A stretch of DNA of 64,000 nucleotides. It comes from Miscanthus floridulus (Eukaryota; Streptophyta; Magnoliopsida; Poales; Poaceae). The notes below the pieces were generated by a model. The model had not been told where the DNA came from. It worked only from the letters and a program-made list of their open reading frames with translations, and ran no database searches. The position numbers and the translations under genes are program-made. The stretch covers positions 32,940,536 through 33,004,535 of the forward strand of contig NC_089593.1 in the NCBI RefSeq assembly GCF_019320115.1, written 5' to 3'. This document shows positions 24,321-34,321 of the stretch, piece by piece. Position 1 is the first letter of the stretch. The number at the start of each line of letters is the position of its first letter.

Positions 24321-27300
24321 ATGGATCGAGAGTGGATGTATGGGTCCCAAACGAACAAGCGGTACATGTTTGGCATCGGCAAGTTTCTCACCGATGCCAA
24401 AGCCCATGCTGGGAATGGGAACCCTGTCTTCTATCCATGCAAAGATTGCATGAATCAAAGAAAATGGGCTCAAATTGAGTCTGTACGAATGCACTTGATT
24501 ACTAGGGGGTTCATGCAAAACTATACGATATGGACTATGCATGACGAGGTTGGTGTGAATGTTCCACAGGAAAACAATGATGATGTGGCTATGCCTGATG
24601 TGGCCATGCCTGACGTAGCCATCCATGATGCTGACGAGGAACCCGGTGTCAACACGGAACCTATGGCCACAGTTAATGATGTGTTTAGAAACACACTAGC
24701 TGACGACACCGAGGATAATGATGGCATTTCTCAGCTGCTATGTAATGTAGAGACCGGAAGTCTTAGTGAAAGACAGCTAAGAAAGCTAGAGAAAATAAGA
24801 TAACATGGCAAAACACCATTGTATAAGAATTATCCAATGAGCAAATTGAAAGCCGACATCATGCTGTTAGAGTTTAAATCGACAAATGGATTGAGCGATA
24901 AAGACTTCGATCAGTTGTTAGGTATAATAAGAAAAAACGCTCTCAGAAAAAAATAAGTTGCTAGAAAAGACATACCTAGCCAAGCAAATGTTCTACCCTG
25001 TCGGCCTCGAGGTTGAAAAAATCCACGCGCGTTCCAATGATTGCATATTGTACCGTAGAGACGAATACAAAGATTTGGATGCGTGCCCCAAGTGTGAAGC
25101 TCCACGGTACAAGGAAGGGCCTTCAAATGAGGGTACCAAGACCAGAGGATGTCCCATGAAGGTCGTTTGGTATTTCTCTATAGCTCCCCAGATGCATAGG
25201 ATGTTTGCATGTGCAAAGTCAGTCAAGCTGTTGCGCTGGCATGGCAAAGAACGTAAGAAAGATACAATGATGAGGCACCCTGCCGATGGGAAGGACTAGA
25301 GGACAGTCAATACTGTGTTCTATAAGAACATCGGTGGAGAGGTAAGGCACCTTTGGTTTGGTTTGAGCACAGATGGGATGAATCATTTCGACCAGGTTAG
25401 AAGCAATCATAGCACCTGGCCAGTGACGCTCTGTATATATAACCTTCCACCTTGGCTCTATATGAAACGGTCGTACATCCAGATGCCACTACTGATCCAA
25501 GGGCCAAGACAACCTAGGAATGACATCGATGTGTTTCTAAAACCAGTGATCGATGAACTAGTGAAGATGTTTGAAAAGGGTGTGGAGGATGTTTGGGATG
25601 AGTACAAAAAGGAACATGTCATGATCAAGGCAGTACTTATCGGTACAATCACCGACCTACCAGGTCTAGATTGCTTGTCCGGAGTGAAGACAAAAGGCTA
25701 TACTGGATGTGTCGAGTGCTTGGATGACATCGATGCGGTACATCTGCCAAAGAGCTCAAAGATAGTTTATATGGGACACCGTAGGTTTCTACCTAAGGAT
25801 CAACTTTAACGTAGGAACAAAAAAGATTTTGATGGGACTATTGAGAAACGCTTACCTCTAAAATATCGAGACAGGCATGCGATACTTCGAGAAGTCAACA
25901 AACTGTAGGTTGTCCTTGGGAAGGGGAACAATGCAGTAGCAGCGCCTGATGGAAGCATCTGGAAGAAAAAAATCAGGTTTTTGGAAACTACCTTTCTGGG
26001 CAGTGCTGAGTGTATGCCACAATCTTGATCCCATGCACATTACTAAAAATGTGTGTGGTAACACGCTTAACACCTTGATGGACACCGGGGGGACATCGAA
26101 GGATTCACTAGCCACACGCCTAGACATGCAACACTTGGGAATTAGGAAGGAGCTACATCCCGTGGCGCTAGAGGATGGCCAGTTTGAACTTCCGGTTGCG
26201 TCGTGGACATTGAAGAAGGAAGAAAAGCGTGCGCTTATTTCTTTCTTCAATGAACTCAAACTCCCGATGGGCTACTATGCGAACCCAAAGAGGATAGTGA
26301 ACATGAGAGAATTCAAGTTCAACTATGGTTGTATGAAGGCCAATGACTGTCATGTCATTATGACTCAGCTGCTCCCTGTTGCCCTACGTGGTAGCCTCCC
26401 CCCAAAGGTCGGCGCCCCAATCATAAAGCTGTGCTCGTTCTTCAACGCGATCTCAAAAAAGGTCATTGATGTGTCCACGCTGGACCAGCTGCAGCGAGAC
26501 ATAGCCAAAATTCTCGTTAGGCTTAAGATGCATTTTCCACCAAATTTCTTTGATATCTCAATGTATCTGCTCGTTCATCTTGTTGACCAAATTAGAGCGC
26601 TTGGCCTAATATACCTACATCAGATGTTCCCTTTCGAAAGGTTGATAAAAGTTTTCAGGAGGCATGTTAGGAACAGATTCAGGCTAGAAGCGGGTATAGT
26701 TGAAGGATGGTCAACGGAGGAGGCCATTGAGTTCTGCACATATTATCTGGACATCATTAGGGTCAGAGTTCTAGAATCTCGTCACAAGAGAAGACTAGGT
26801 GGCAAAGGAACGATCGGGGAGAAATCTATCAAGGTAGATGACCCCGTTTCTTTCAGACAAGCACAGTTCGCTGTTCTCTAGCAAGCAGATGATGTGATGC
26901 CATACATTTTCGAGCATAGGCAATCGCTGCAAACTTTGTATCCAAGCAGGCCGCAGGCTTGGTTTGATAAAAACATAAGGAGGAATTTATCAGCTGGTTG
27001 CAATGCCGTTTGATTAGAACAATGTTGGGTAATTAGCCAAATATCTTAGCCAAGGGACCTTCAAGTACATTGCTTAAGTACCAAAGGTATGAGATCAATG
27101 GATTTACATTTTACACAAAAAAAGCAAGATGGAAAGAGCACATACCAAAACAATGGTGTTCGTTTCGACGTTCACGACGAAAACAGCAACATGTAGACGA
27201 CGTACTATGGTTTCATTGAGGAGATATGGGAGCTAGACTACGGTCGGTTGAAGGCAGCTCTTTTTCGCTGGTAGTGGGTCCAGCTCGAGGAAATCTCCAC

Positions 27301-27622
27301 CGATAGAGAAGGGTTCACTACCGTTGATCTCACCAAGACCGCATACTGAGACGACCCCTTCGTCCTTACAAAAGATGCTATGCAAATCTTCTATGTAGGG
27401 GACAACAAGACAAAAGCAAAGCTAAAAGTAGTCCTAAAGGAAAAAAGGAAGATTATCGATGTTGATGGAGTGACGGACGAAGAAGACTATAGGGGCTATT
27501 AGGAAATGCCTGCATTCGGGGAGAACGTACCCCTACCTATCCTTGAAGAGGGTGACAAACCTGCTTACGTTCGGCGTGATCACGATGAGGCCCTCATTGT
27601 TGGGCCCAATGAAGATAGTTAG
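24321..27622 (+). pseudogene. CACTA transposase (TNPD, tnp2 family), broken
   Basis: The start MDREWMYGSQTNKRYM with CKDC and a later MHLITRGFM is the transposase-associated domain (24321-24560). The tnp2 domain follows: LGIIRKNAL, then VEKIHARSNDCILYRRDEYK, CPKCEAPRY, LLRWHGKERK, FGLSTDGMNHF, YNLPPWLYMKR and GYTGCVECLDD. After 25949 the frame holds LDPMHITKNVCGNTL and a DUF4218-like part (FPPNFFDISMYLLVHLVDQ, HVRNRFRLEAGIVEGW). DUF4216-like sequence (YYGFIEEIWELDYGRLKAALF, DDPFVLTKDAMQIFYV) follows to a final stop at 27620. Damage includes stops at 24801, 25297, 25807, 25906 and 26879, a frameshift near 24955 and several stops after 27000. In CACTA elements this protein binds and cuts the transposon ends. 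Confidence 0.93.
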
Positions 27623-27910
27623 ATTATTATTAACTATGTAATCAGTTGTATCAGTAATTAAATAATCAAGACACAAATTTTTGTGTTATTTTAGAATATA
27701 AACTAACTGTATTTACAAACAATAAATGAATAAAAGAAAAAACAAAATCAATCATAGTCTAAATAAAAAAAATTGAACAAAACTTTTAATAATCTGTCTA
27801 AATAAAAGAAAATAGAATATAAACTAATTTCGAGTACATTTTTCTATCTTCTTAATTAATAGTGTGTTAGGACGGAATAAAACAAAAAATAAAACCAAAC
27901 TAACTGAACT

Positions 27911-28282
27911 CCCTATACTACCGCAGCGGTTAAGGTGCGCACTCTGGACCCTGAGACCCGCACTTGAGCCCCAGGCGCTACAAACTTTTTGTGTTTTATT
28001 TTATTAATTAATAGTGCATTAGCACAGGATAAAACAAAAAACAATCTAACTGAACTCCCTATACTACCGCAGCAGTTAAGGCCGCGCACTCTGGACCCTG
28101 AGACCCGTGCTCGCGCCCCAGGCGGGCCAAAATTTTTATGTTTTGTTTTATTAATTAATATTGCGCACAGGATAAAAGATAAAATAAAACAAAACCAACT
28201 GAACTCCCTATCCTAGCGCAGCGGTTAAGCCACTAAACTATGTACCCCAAGACCCGGGTTTGAATCCCTATGACAGGACAAA
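27911..28282 (+). repeat. Three tRNA-like tandem units, plus orientation
   Basis: Units begin near 27911, 28057 and 28206 (period about 147 bp). Each starts CCCTAT(A/C)CTA(C/G)CGCAGC(G/A)GTTAAG. In the third, TAGCGCAGCGG (28214-28224) fits a Pol III A box and GGTTTGAATCC (28257-28267) fits a B box, about 33 bp apart. GACCCGGGTTTGAATCCC resembles a T arm. The first two have degenerate B boxes. AT-rich DNA separates the units. No unit folds into a full cloverleaf by eye, so these are not called tRNA genes. Confidence 0.75.
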
Positions 28283-28344
28283 TTTTTTTTTTAAAAAAAA
28301 GCTACGACAGCAGGCAACCCAACTATAGCATTGCAGTATGGCAG

Positions 28345-28470
28345 GGTCCATCACTGTCGGTTTTGGTTTTAAAACCGATAGTGATACAAGCTATCACTAC
28401 CTATTCCCAAAACTGACACAGATGAGCACCTTCACTGTCGGTTTTTTAACTAAAATCGAGTGATCTAAAG
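28345..28470 (+). repeat. Internal copy of CACTA subterminal motifs
   Basis: TCACTGTCGGTTTT and its complement AAAACCGATAGTGAT occur as inverted pairs, as at the element termini, but here 5 kb inside, just after the tRNA-like array. Confidence 0.8.
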
Positions 28471-29440
28471 ATGCTCCTCACGGGCCTACAGTGCTCCCGC
28501 TGACCACCACAGCAGAGCACTGCTCCCACCTACCCCGACAGCTTTAGTTCAAAAATAAAAGCATACCACGACTGCTAGCCCCTATAAAATGGCCCTCGGT
28601 CGAGAGCTAGCCTCTCAATAGCCAAGTCTTGTCACCCTCTTGCTGCTTATTTCTCACTTCGTTCTCTCTAGCTAGTATACACATCTATAGCTTCTCGGTA
28701 GAAGAAAGCCCTCCACATACAAATTTTAATAAGCGTGGTCATCCATAAGAATGGTGCACACAAAAGGTAATAGAAGAATATTTCTGAAGATAGAACAACA
28801 CCAAAGCTTGGGGACATAGCGAGGTTGACAGAGTCATCCTATCCGGTGTGCTCTGGACTATCTGACCACAACGGCATGGATTATCGCTGCTCGGCAACTG
28901 TCTCGTGTGCTCTGGATTGTCAGTCCGGAGAGGCAAGGGTTCAACAGTGCTCGGCAACCTCTCCGCTTGTCTCCCTAAGGCGTAGCTGTCATCTATCTCT
29001 GGCATTCTCTGGCGGCTATTTGACCCTACCTAGGTTCTAGAAGAATGCTTCTGAGGTGGTTATCTTATAATATGTTTGTACACTTCAATTGTAACATTAA
29101 CCTAGACAGAAATAGGTTTTTGTTATCGTATATTTAATTTTAGTGTCATGTCTTTGTTATCGTATATGTAATTTTATTTCAAGGTTTCTGTTATTTTATG
29201 TTGTATTTCAGTAACCGAAATATATATATCGACGTTTGTGTCTTCAAATGGCGATGCATGTATGTATATTTTACATATATATGGTGCCCTAATAATTAAT
29301 TATCTAGCGTTTTTTGGGTGGACGACGGTGTTTTTGCTCCCATATATGAAATTATGCAATTGATATGAAATTTTTGGACATTATTTGAGCATTAAATAAA
29401 GATCACAGGATTACTATTTTTTCATAAGTAATAACCTTTA
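28471..29440 (+). promoter_or_regulatory. Promoter-like segment with TATA box and no clear ORF
   Basis: CCCCTATAAAATGGCC near 28582-28597 is a strong TATA-type match followed by a C/T-rich stretch like a plant transcription start. Downstream, 28800-29040 contains a short stretch with two similar halves (TGTGCTCTGGA repeated; GCTCGGCAAC repeated), then AT-rich DNA. No conserved protein can be read, so any transcript here is of unknown kind. Confidence 0.4.
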
Positions 29441-29484
29441 TTGCAGCATGCATGCATGCATGCATAGAAGTACGTGTTGTCAGC

Positions 29485-29575
29485 CACATCACTATCGGTT
29501 TTATTACAAAACCGGCAGTGATGGACACCATCAAGGTCGGTTTTGTTTTAAAATCGGTAGTGATGTGTCTGGCCC
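29485..29575 (+). repeat. Second internal cluster of CACTA motifs
   Basis: Two inverted pairs of CACTATCGGTTTT / AAAACCGGCAGTGATG lie just upstream of an accessory gene. CCCCTACAAAAAGGC follows as a weak TATA-like site. A (GCAT)n tract at 29445-29466 precedes it. Confidence 0.8.
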
Positions 29576-29679
29576 CTACAAAAAGGCACCAGGAACATAC
29601 ACACGCACGCACCCTCACTTTACTCTCATTTCTTAGTTTCACGTACTCTCACTTCTCACTCTTTTCACTCTATGTGGTC

Positions 29680-31004
29680 ATGGCTCCTAGATATTTCATT
29701 GCAGGTATATATATTCTCCTCTCACATTGTAGCTATGTATATATACATCGTCGATCTATATTTATTTAGTTTATGACATTTTAGTTGGCATATTTTATAT
29801 AATACAATATATATTTTTCTATTCATATTTCTTGAATTTTATTAGGTACAATGCAATATATATTCTCCTCTTCCATATTCTAGCTATGTATATATATGCA
29901 TCGATCTATATTTATTTAATTTGCTACATTTTACTTGGCACATTTTATATAATGAAATATATATTTATAGTCATATTTCTTGAATTTTATTAGGTGGGAC
30001 GAACGGACCTCCCCCACCATAAGAACCAGGTTTCCACCCTGGCGATGCTTCATTCGATCCTGATGTGGCCATTCCAAACCACCCTATTCCAGCTATTGTA
30101 TGAAATATTTTCCAACATCTTATTTTTGGATGCTAATTAATTAATAATTGTAGTTTAAATTCCGTAATAAGTGTTGTTTCATAATATATATGGACTCATT
30201 CAAATAATATCATTGTTGCATATGTCGTACGATAGCCCCGATAGAGTGGCTGCAAGTAGCACTTAGTTTGCTCATGGTGTCGGACATCATTGAGAATACG
30301 GCATCTGATGATGATGGTCAAACTTGGACGTGTGAACTAAGCTTCTACATCCCTTCGAGGCTACCATCAAGGCTTCAAGAATTTATCCGGCGGACAGGAT
30401 CACTGATGCCTAGCAGGAGAAGTGCCTAGTTCTCTACCGTGTGCAACTGTTTGGTGGCACTTCAGCACATTTGCTATCAGGTACCCGATTTCTCGCACTT
30501 CAAGATAGAAGCTTTGCGTGCTGGTGATGTCCTCGTTCTGCAAGTAAGTGAATACTGGGTGAGCTAGAACCAAATGGATGTGGTAAAGTCAACGTCACTG
30601 ATACCTGAGTCATGGTTATTTATTGTATTGTTATTGTAATAACAATCTCATTTTTTGCCCGCTTGCAGGTGGTGCTCCATGACATTACCTAAGCTACATT
30701 AGACTTGTCAGCCATTCTAGACCAAGCTATGAAGAGACTCGAGTATGACTGGGAGTACTATACTAGGAACCTCAGCCAGCACACTACTGTAGGATGCCAG
30801 TTCTGCATAAGATTCACTAACGAGGCCAATGGTTGTTTAGTAGGTTACATCTATGGACGACCATGTCACCGGTCTTTTGAGACACGAGAGAGTGCAATCG
30901 TACGGGCATTGGCCTTCATCGATGGCTATGGTTACAGAATCTGTGACATCAATTACCATGCTTGGATGCAAATGTATGGTGCTGCGCATCCACCCCCGAA
31001 TTAG
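29680..31004 (+). pseudogene. CACTA accessory gene, four-exon model, function unknown
   Basis: Proposed exons are 29680-29704 (MAPRYFIAG), 29994 to about 30098, about 30234-30543 and 30669-31004; the joins follow GT/AG sites, although the phase of the second intron is uncertain. Stops at 30020 (TAA), 30427 (TAG) and 30690 (TAA) interrupt an otherwise smooth reading, each replaceable by Gln or Trp. The protein seems to contain two similar units. One is around WTCELSFYIPSRL...VALQHIC; the other is around VGCQFCIRFTNE...SAIVRALAFIDGYGY, each a beta pattern followed by an Ala/Leu helix. This recalls a dsRNA-binding-type fold, but that is inference from pattern alone. I know of no named family for it. 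It sits between motif clusters inside the CACTA and is probably an element gene rather than a host gene. Confidence 0.5.
29705..29993 (+). repeat. Tandem duplication inside intron 1 including the splice acceptor
   Basis: About 145 bp is present twice (29705-29850 and 29858-29995). Shared strings include TATATATTCTCCTCT, TAGCTATGTATATATA, TCGATCTATATTTATTTA and TTTCTTGAATTTTATTAGGT. The acceptor-like TTTATTAG therefore occurs at both about 29846 and 29993. Confidence 0.85.
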
Positions 31005-31097
31005 TGTTTCTTTAGGTTCAATTTGCAAAGTTTAAGTTTAATTCGGCTTGTGTTTGTCATGTAATTCATGTGCTATGGAACAAGAACTCTAAATTCC

Positions 31098-32003
31098 AAT
31101 GCCATATTGGTTTCAAACTTTTTCTCAGGCTTGCACGTAATATGGGTGAATGAAACACCAAGTTTGGGATTTTTCTAAGATGGTTTGGTACTTTCTTCGA
31201 TTTAATTGAATTTTCGCACGACATCACCGATTAATTAGAGGTTGAACCGAGCCAACCCCAAAATGATCCGGAATGGTGCTAAACTTTTCCACAGGGTCTA
31301 TGTGCTCTAGGGACCAGTTTTTGGTCAAGGTGCATCTAAAATTCTAGTGTGCCCAACATGTAATTGGGCCTCTTTTGTCCCGTTTAGCACAAAGAAAAAT
31401 ATAATAATAAAGAAAATGATCAGAAAAACCTAAGATCTTATGTGGGGCCATAATTTGGGTGTATATGCTTGCAAAAAAAATTGAAGCCATTTGGACATAG
31501 GCAGTACATACCTGCTTCACAAACCTATTGAAGCCGTCTCATGTTACAATGACTAATCACCTAGGTTCCCAAGGTTTCTGTGGTTCATATGCATTTCGGT
31601 GTCGTATTGGTCTCAAACTTTTGCCTAGGCTTACACGTGCCACGGGTGAATGAAACACCAAGTTTGGGATTTTTCTGAGATGATTTGGTGCTTTCTCCGA
31701 TTTAATTGAATTTCCACGTGACGTCACCGATTAATTAGAGGTTGAACTAAGCCTGCCCTAAAATGATCCGGAATGGTGCCAAACTTTTCCATAGGATCTT
31801 ATGTACCCTAGGGACCAATTTTTGATCGAGATGGATGCAAAATTCTAGTGTGCCCAACATGTAATTGGGCCTCTTTTGTCCCGTTTAGCACAAACAAAAA
31901 TATAATAATAAAGAAAATAATCAGAAAAACCTAAGATCTTGTGTGGGGTCATAATTTGGGTGTACATGCTTGCAAAAAAAATTTAAGCCATTTGGACATA
32001 GGT
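31098..32003 (+). repeat. Two direct repeats of about 410 bp
   Basis: 31098-31503 and 31588-32003 share long identical blocks such as ATGAAACACCAAGTTTGGGA, CCGATTAATTAGAGGTTGAA and TGCCCAACATGTAATTGGGC, with scattered differences. The offset is about 490 bp. No coding potential was seen. Confidence 0.88.
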
Positions 32004-32065
32004 ACAATAGGAATATAAATGCGTGAATTTATTTAGTTTAAAAAAGAAAATATATATATATATAA

Positions 32066-32165
32066 TCATCACTGTCGGCTTAAAAAAACGGGCAGTGATG
32101 GGCAGAAACCGACAGTGATGAAAACTACCACTGTCGGTTTCATTTTAAAAAGGAAACCGACAGTG
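32066..32165. repeat. Third internal cluster of CACTA motifs
   Basis: TCACTGTCGGCTT, ACGGGCAGTGATG, AACCGACAGTGATG and CCACTGTCGGTTTC form inverted pairs after an AT dinucleotide tract (32050-32064). Confidence 0.8.
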
Positions 32166-32200
32166 ATAGATATATTTTTTAAAAAAATTCAAAAAATTGT

Positions 32201-32590
32201 GCCCCGCACGGGGTATGAACTGGGGTCTCGGGCTCTAAAGTGTAGTGCCTTAACCGCTGCACTAGGATAGTAATTGTGTTAGTCTTAGTTTTTTAGTTTT
32301 TTATTTAGTTATAGCGTAGTTAGTTTATATTCAAAAATAAAACAAAATTAAAAATTTTTGCCCCGCCCGGGGTTCACACCCGGGTCTCGGGCTCCAAAGA
32401 GTACAACCTTGACCGCTGTGCTAGTTATGTAATTACATTAGGAGTAGTTTTTTATTTTTATTTATTTATACATAGTGCAGTTAGGTGATTCAAAATTAAA
32501 AGAAAAAATAAAAAGTTTGGCCCACTTGGGATTCGAACGCAGGTCGTGGGTTCGTGAGTGCGCGGCCTTAACCGCTGCGCTAGGATAGGG
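32201..32590 (-). repeat. Three tRNA-like tandem units, minus orientation
   Basis: Units lie at about 32201-32271, 32360-32428 and 32519-32590, reverse-complementary to the array at 27911-28282. On the minus strand the unit at 32519-32590 has A box TAGCGCAGCGG (32572-32582), identical to that of the third plus-strand unit, and B-box-like GCGTTCGAATCCC (32528-32540). The middle unit has a T-arm-like CCGGGTGTGAACCCCGG. Orientation is opposite to the first array, so the two arrays face each other across 4 kb. Confidence 0.75.
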
Positions 32591-32654
32591 AATTCGTTAG
32601 CTTAGGTTATTTTTATCTTTTTAACATTGCGCTCCAACTGGTTGTGGTAGTGCA

Positions 32655-32755
32655 CATCACTGCTAGGTTGGATTTGGCACCGGCAATGATGCTATGTCAT
32701 CACTATCGGTTTGTCTCTAGAACCGGCAGTGATGTGCCATGAGTATATAAGCCGG
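32655..32755 (+). promoter_or_regulatory. Fourth motif cluster and TATA box of the RNase H1-N gene
   Basis: TCACTATCGGTTTG and AACCGGCAGTGATG again form an inverted pair, followed at once by GAGTATATAAGCC (TATA-type, about 32741-32753). Transcription would run into the gene at 33192. Confidence 0.7.
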
Positions 32756-32929
32756 TGGCGCGGGCTGAAATTTTTTGAAGTCATTTGAACCCCGCGCCAT
32801 CCATTTCTTCCAAGCCGACGGAGCACCGCCGCCCCACGTGCCGCCGTCCGCAGCCCGAGCACCCTCCTCTTCTTCAACGCTGATGTTCACGCGTCCCCGT
32901 GCAGCCTGCGCCAGCGAGGAAGACCCGTG

Positions 32930-33070
32930 ACGCCGTCCTCCACCCCGGCGTCCCCCACCCCACGGTCCTCCACCCCGGTGTCCCTCGCCCCGCGGTCATC
33001 CACATCGGCGTCCCCTACCCCCCCGGTCCTCGACGCCGACGTCCCCCACCCCTGCCCCTCCCATAGCTTG
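32930..33070 (+). repeat. GC-rich minisatellite in the leader
   Basis: Imperfect copies of TCCACCCCGGCGTCCCCCACC repeat about four times, spaced roughly 30 bp. Frames through it on either strand are repetitive and judged non-coding or untranslated leader. Confidence 0.7.
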
Positions 33071-33191
33071 GATTTCAAGGAGCACACGGACAGCGGCATC
33101 ACCATGCTACATAGTGAGTGCCTCCCTCACTGCACACCTTAGGTGTTCGACGGTTTGCCGCTAACCATCACTGCCGTCCCAACCACGCCCG

Positions 33192-34128
33192 ATGGCGTTG
33201 TCTTCCTCCAACGCGCCATCCTCTTCTTCAACGCCTGATGCCGTCCCTAGCACGCCAGCGGCCTCGTCTTCCCCGACGCGAGAAGACCAAGGTCACCATC
33301 ACTTCGGATGGGCTCTTCTCCACGAGGTAAACGACGCTAACCGGCTTCATCGTGCTTTGCGTACTATTACTGTCTGCTATTTCGATGGGCTCTGCTATGT
33401 GTATTCATGAATTGCTAATTTGCTAGGTTGTAGAATCTTTCGAAAATTGCTAGCAAATGAACAAATTAATTAAAGTTCCTGATAAATAGCAAATTAACGT
33501 AGCATGGCAGCACCTATAAATGTATCTTTTCAATGCAAATGTATTAGAAAAGGAATGAACAAAGTAGTCCAGAGAAAAATATTTAACATAGGTCACTTAC
33601 AAGCTGATTCATTGGAAGACAGTCGAAAATGGCCTCTTTATATTTGTTTTCTTATGTCTTATATGTACTGCCAATTACCATAATGCTTTCATGTCCAATA
33701 TGCATGGGATGAAGCCTAGCTAAATGTGTTGCAAATTGAAGTTTGAATATTTGAATATAGTCTACAACATGTTTGAATGACATAGCACTATCAACATAAT
33801 TTGGTTACATGTATAGGCAACCATTGCATGGTATGTAGTTCATGTTGGTCAGATGCCTAGGATCTACCTTACCTGGGAAGATTGCTATGCTCAAGTCAAT
33901 TGATACCCAGCTAATTGGTACAAAAAATACAACATAGAAGCTGAAGCTTTGAGGGCCTACTATGGTCCAATGAGTGCAAACCATGGCCATCCGCCGGTAG
34001 TGGAGATTGAAGAAGAGCCACCCACCGGAGATATGAAGATTAGGAGAATTGCTCCTTGGTCTTGGAAAGATGCCATGCTTTCATTTATGGCTATGGTCAT
34101 TGCTTTTCTTATTTGGAACTTGATGTAG
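33192..34128 (+). pseudogene. RNase H1 N-terminal (viroplasmin-like) domain protein with C-terminal membrane segment
   Basis: Exon 1 (33192-33326, 45 codons, Ser/Pro-rich) ends at GAG/GTAAAC. Exon 2 starts after ATAG at 33817 in the same phase and ends at 34128, for 148 residues in total. Exon 2 begins AWYVVHVGQMPRIYLTWEDC...YAQV and continues with NWYKKYNIEAEALRAYYG. This matches the small fold that RNase H1 uses to hold RNA/DNA hybrids (YVV.GR..GIY.TW.EC..QV.G..GA.YKKF...EA). The tail SFMAMVIAFLIWNLM could span a membrane. There is no RNase H catalytic domain. One internal stop (TGA at 33901) falls exactly where the family has Gly. Sitting between motif clusters and the transposase modules, it is probably an element-borne gene. 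A role in binding hybrid or double-stranded nucleic acid at a membrane is inference. Confidence 0.72.
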
Positions 34129-34321
34129 GCTTTGTTTCATAGAACAGTAGGTGGACTTTGTTGTATGGAGCCAATCAAACAATGTATTTGTTGTACGTGA
34201 ACTATTTGTGAACTTATTATTAGACTTTGCATTAAATCTCTATTAGTTGGGTAATATATAGATGCACAAATGCTACTAGTAGTTGTACGTAGCCAAAACT
34301 GACCATGATCATGTCACAGCC

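Noticed and set aside
28206..28282. Candidate tRNA gene
   Set aside because: A- and B-box-like motifs are present, but acceptor and anticodon stems cannot be paired convincingly by eye and the unit is one of six similar repeats. Recorded as tRNA-like only.
32887..33142. Opposed 71-72 codon frames before the RNase H1-N gene
   Set aside because: They are translations of a GC-rich minisatellite on both strands.
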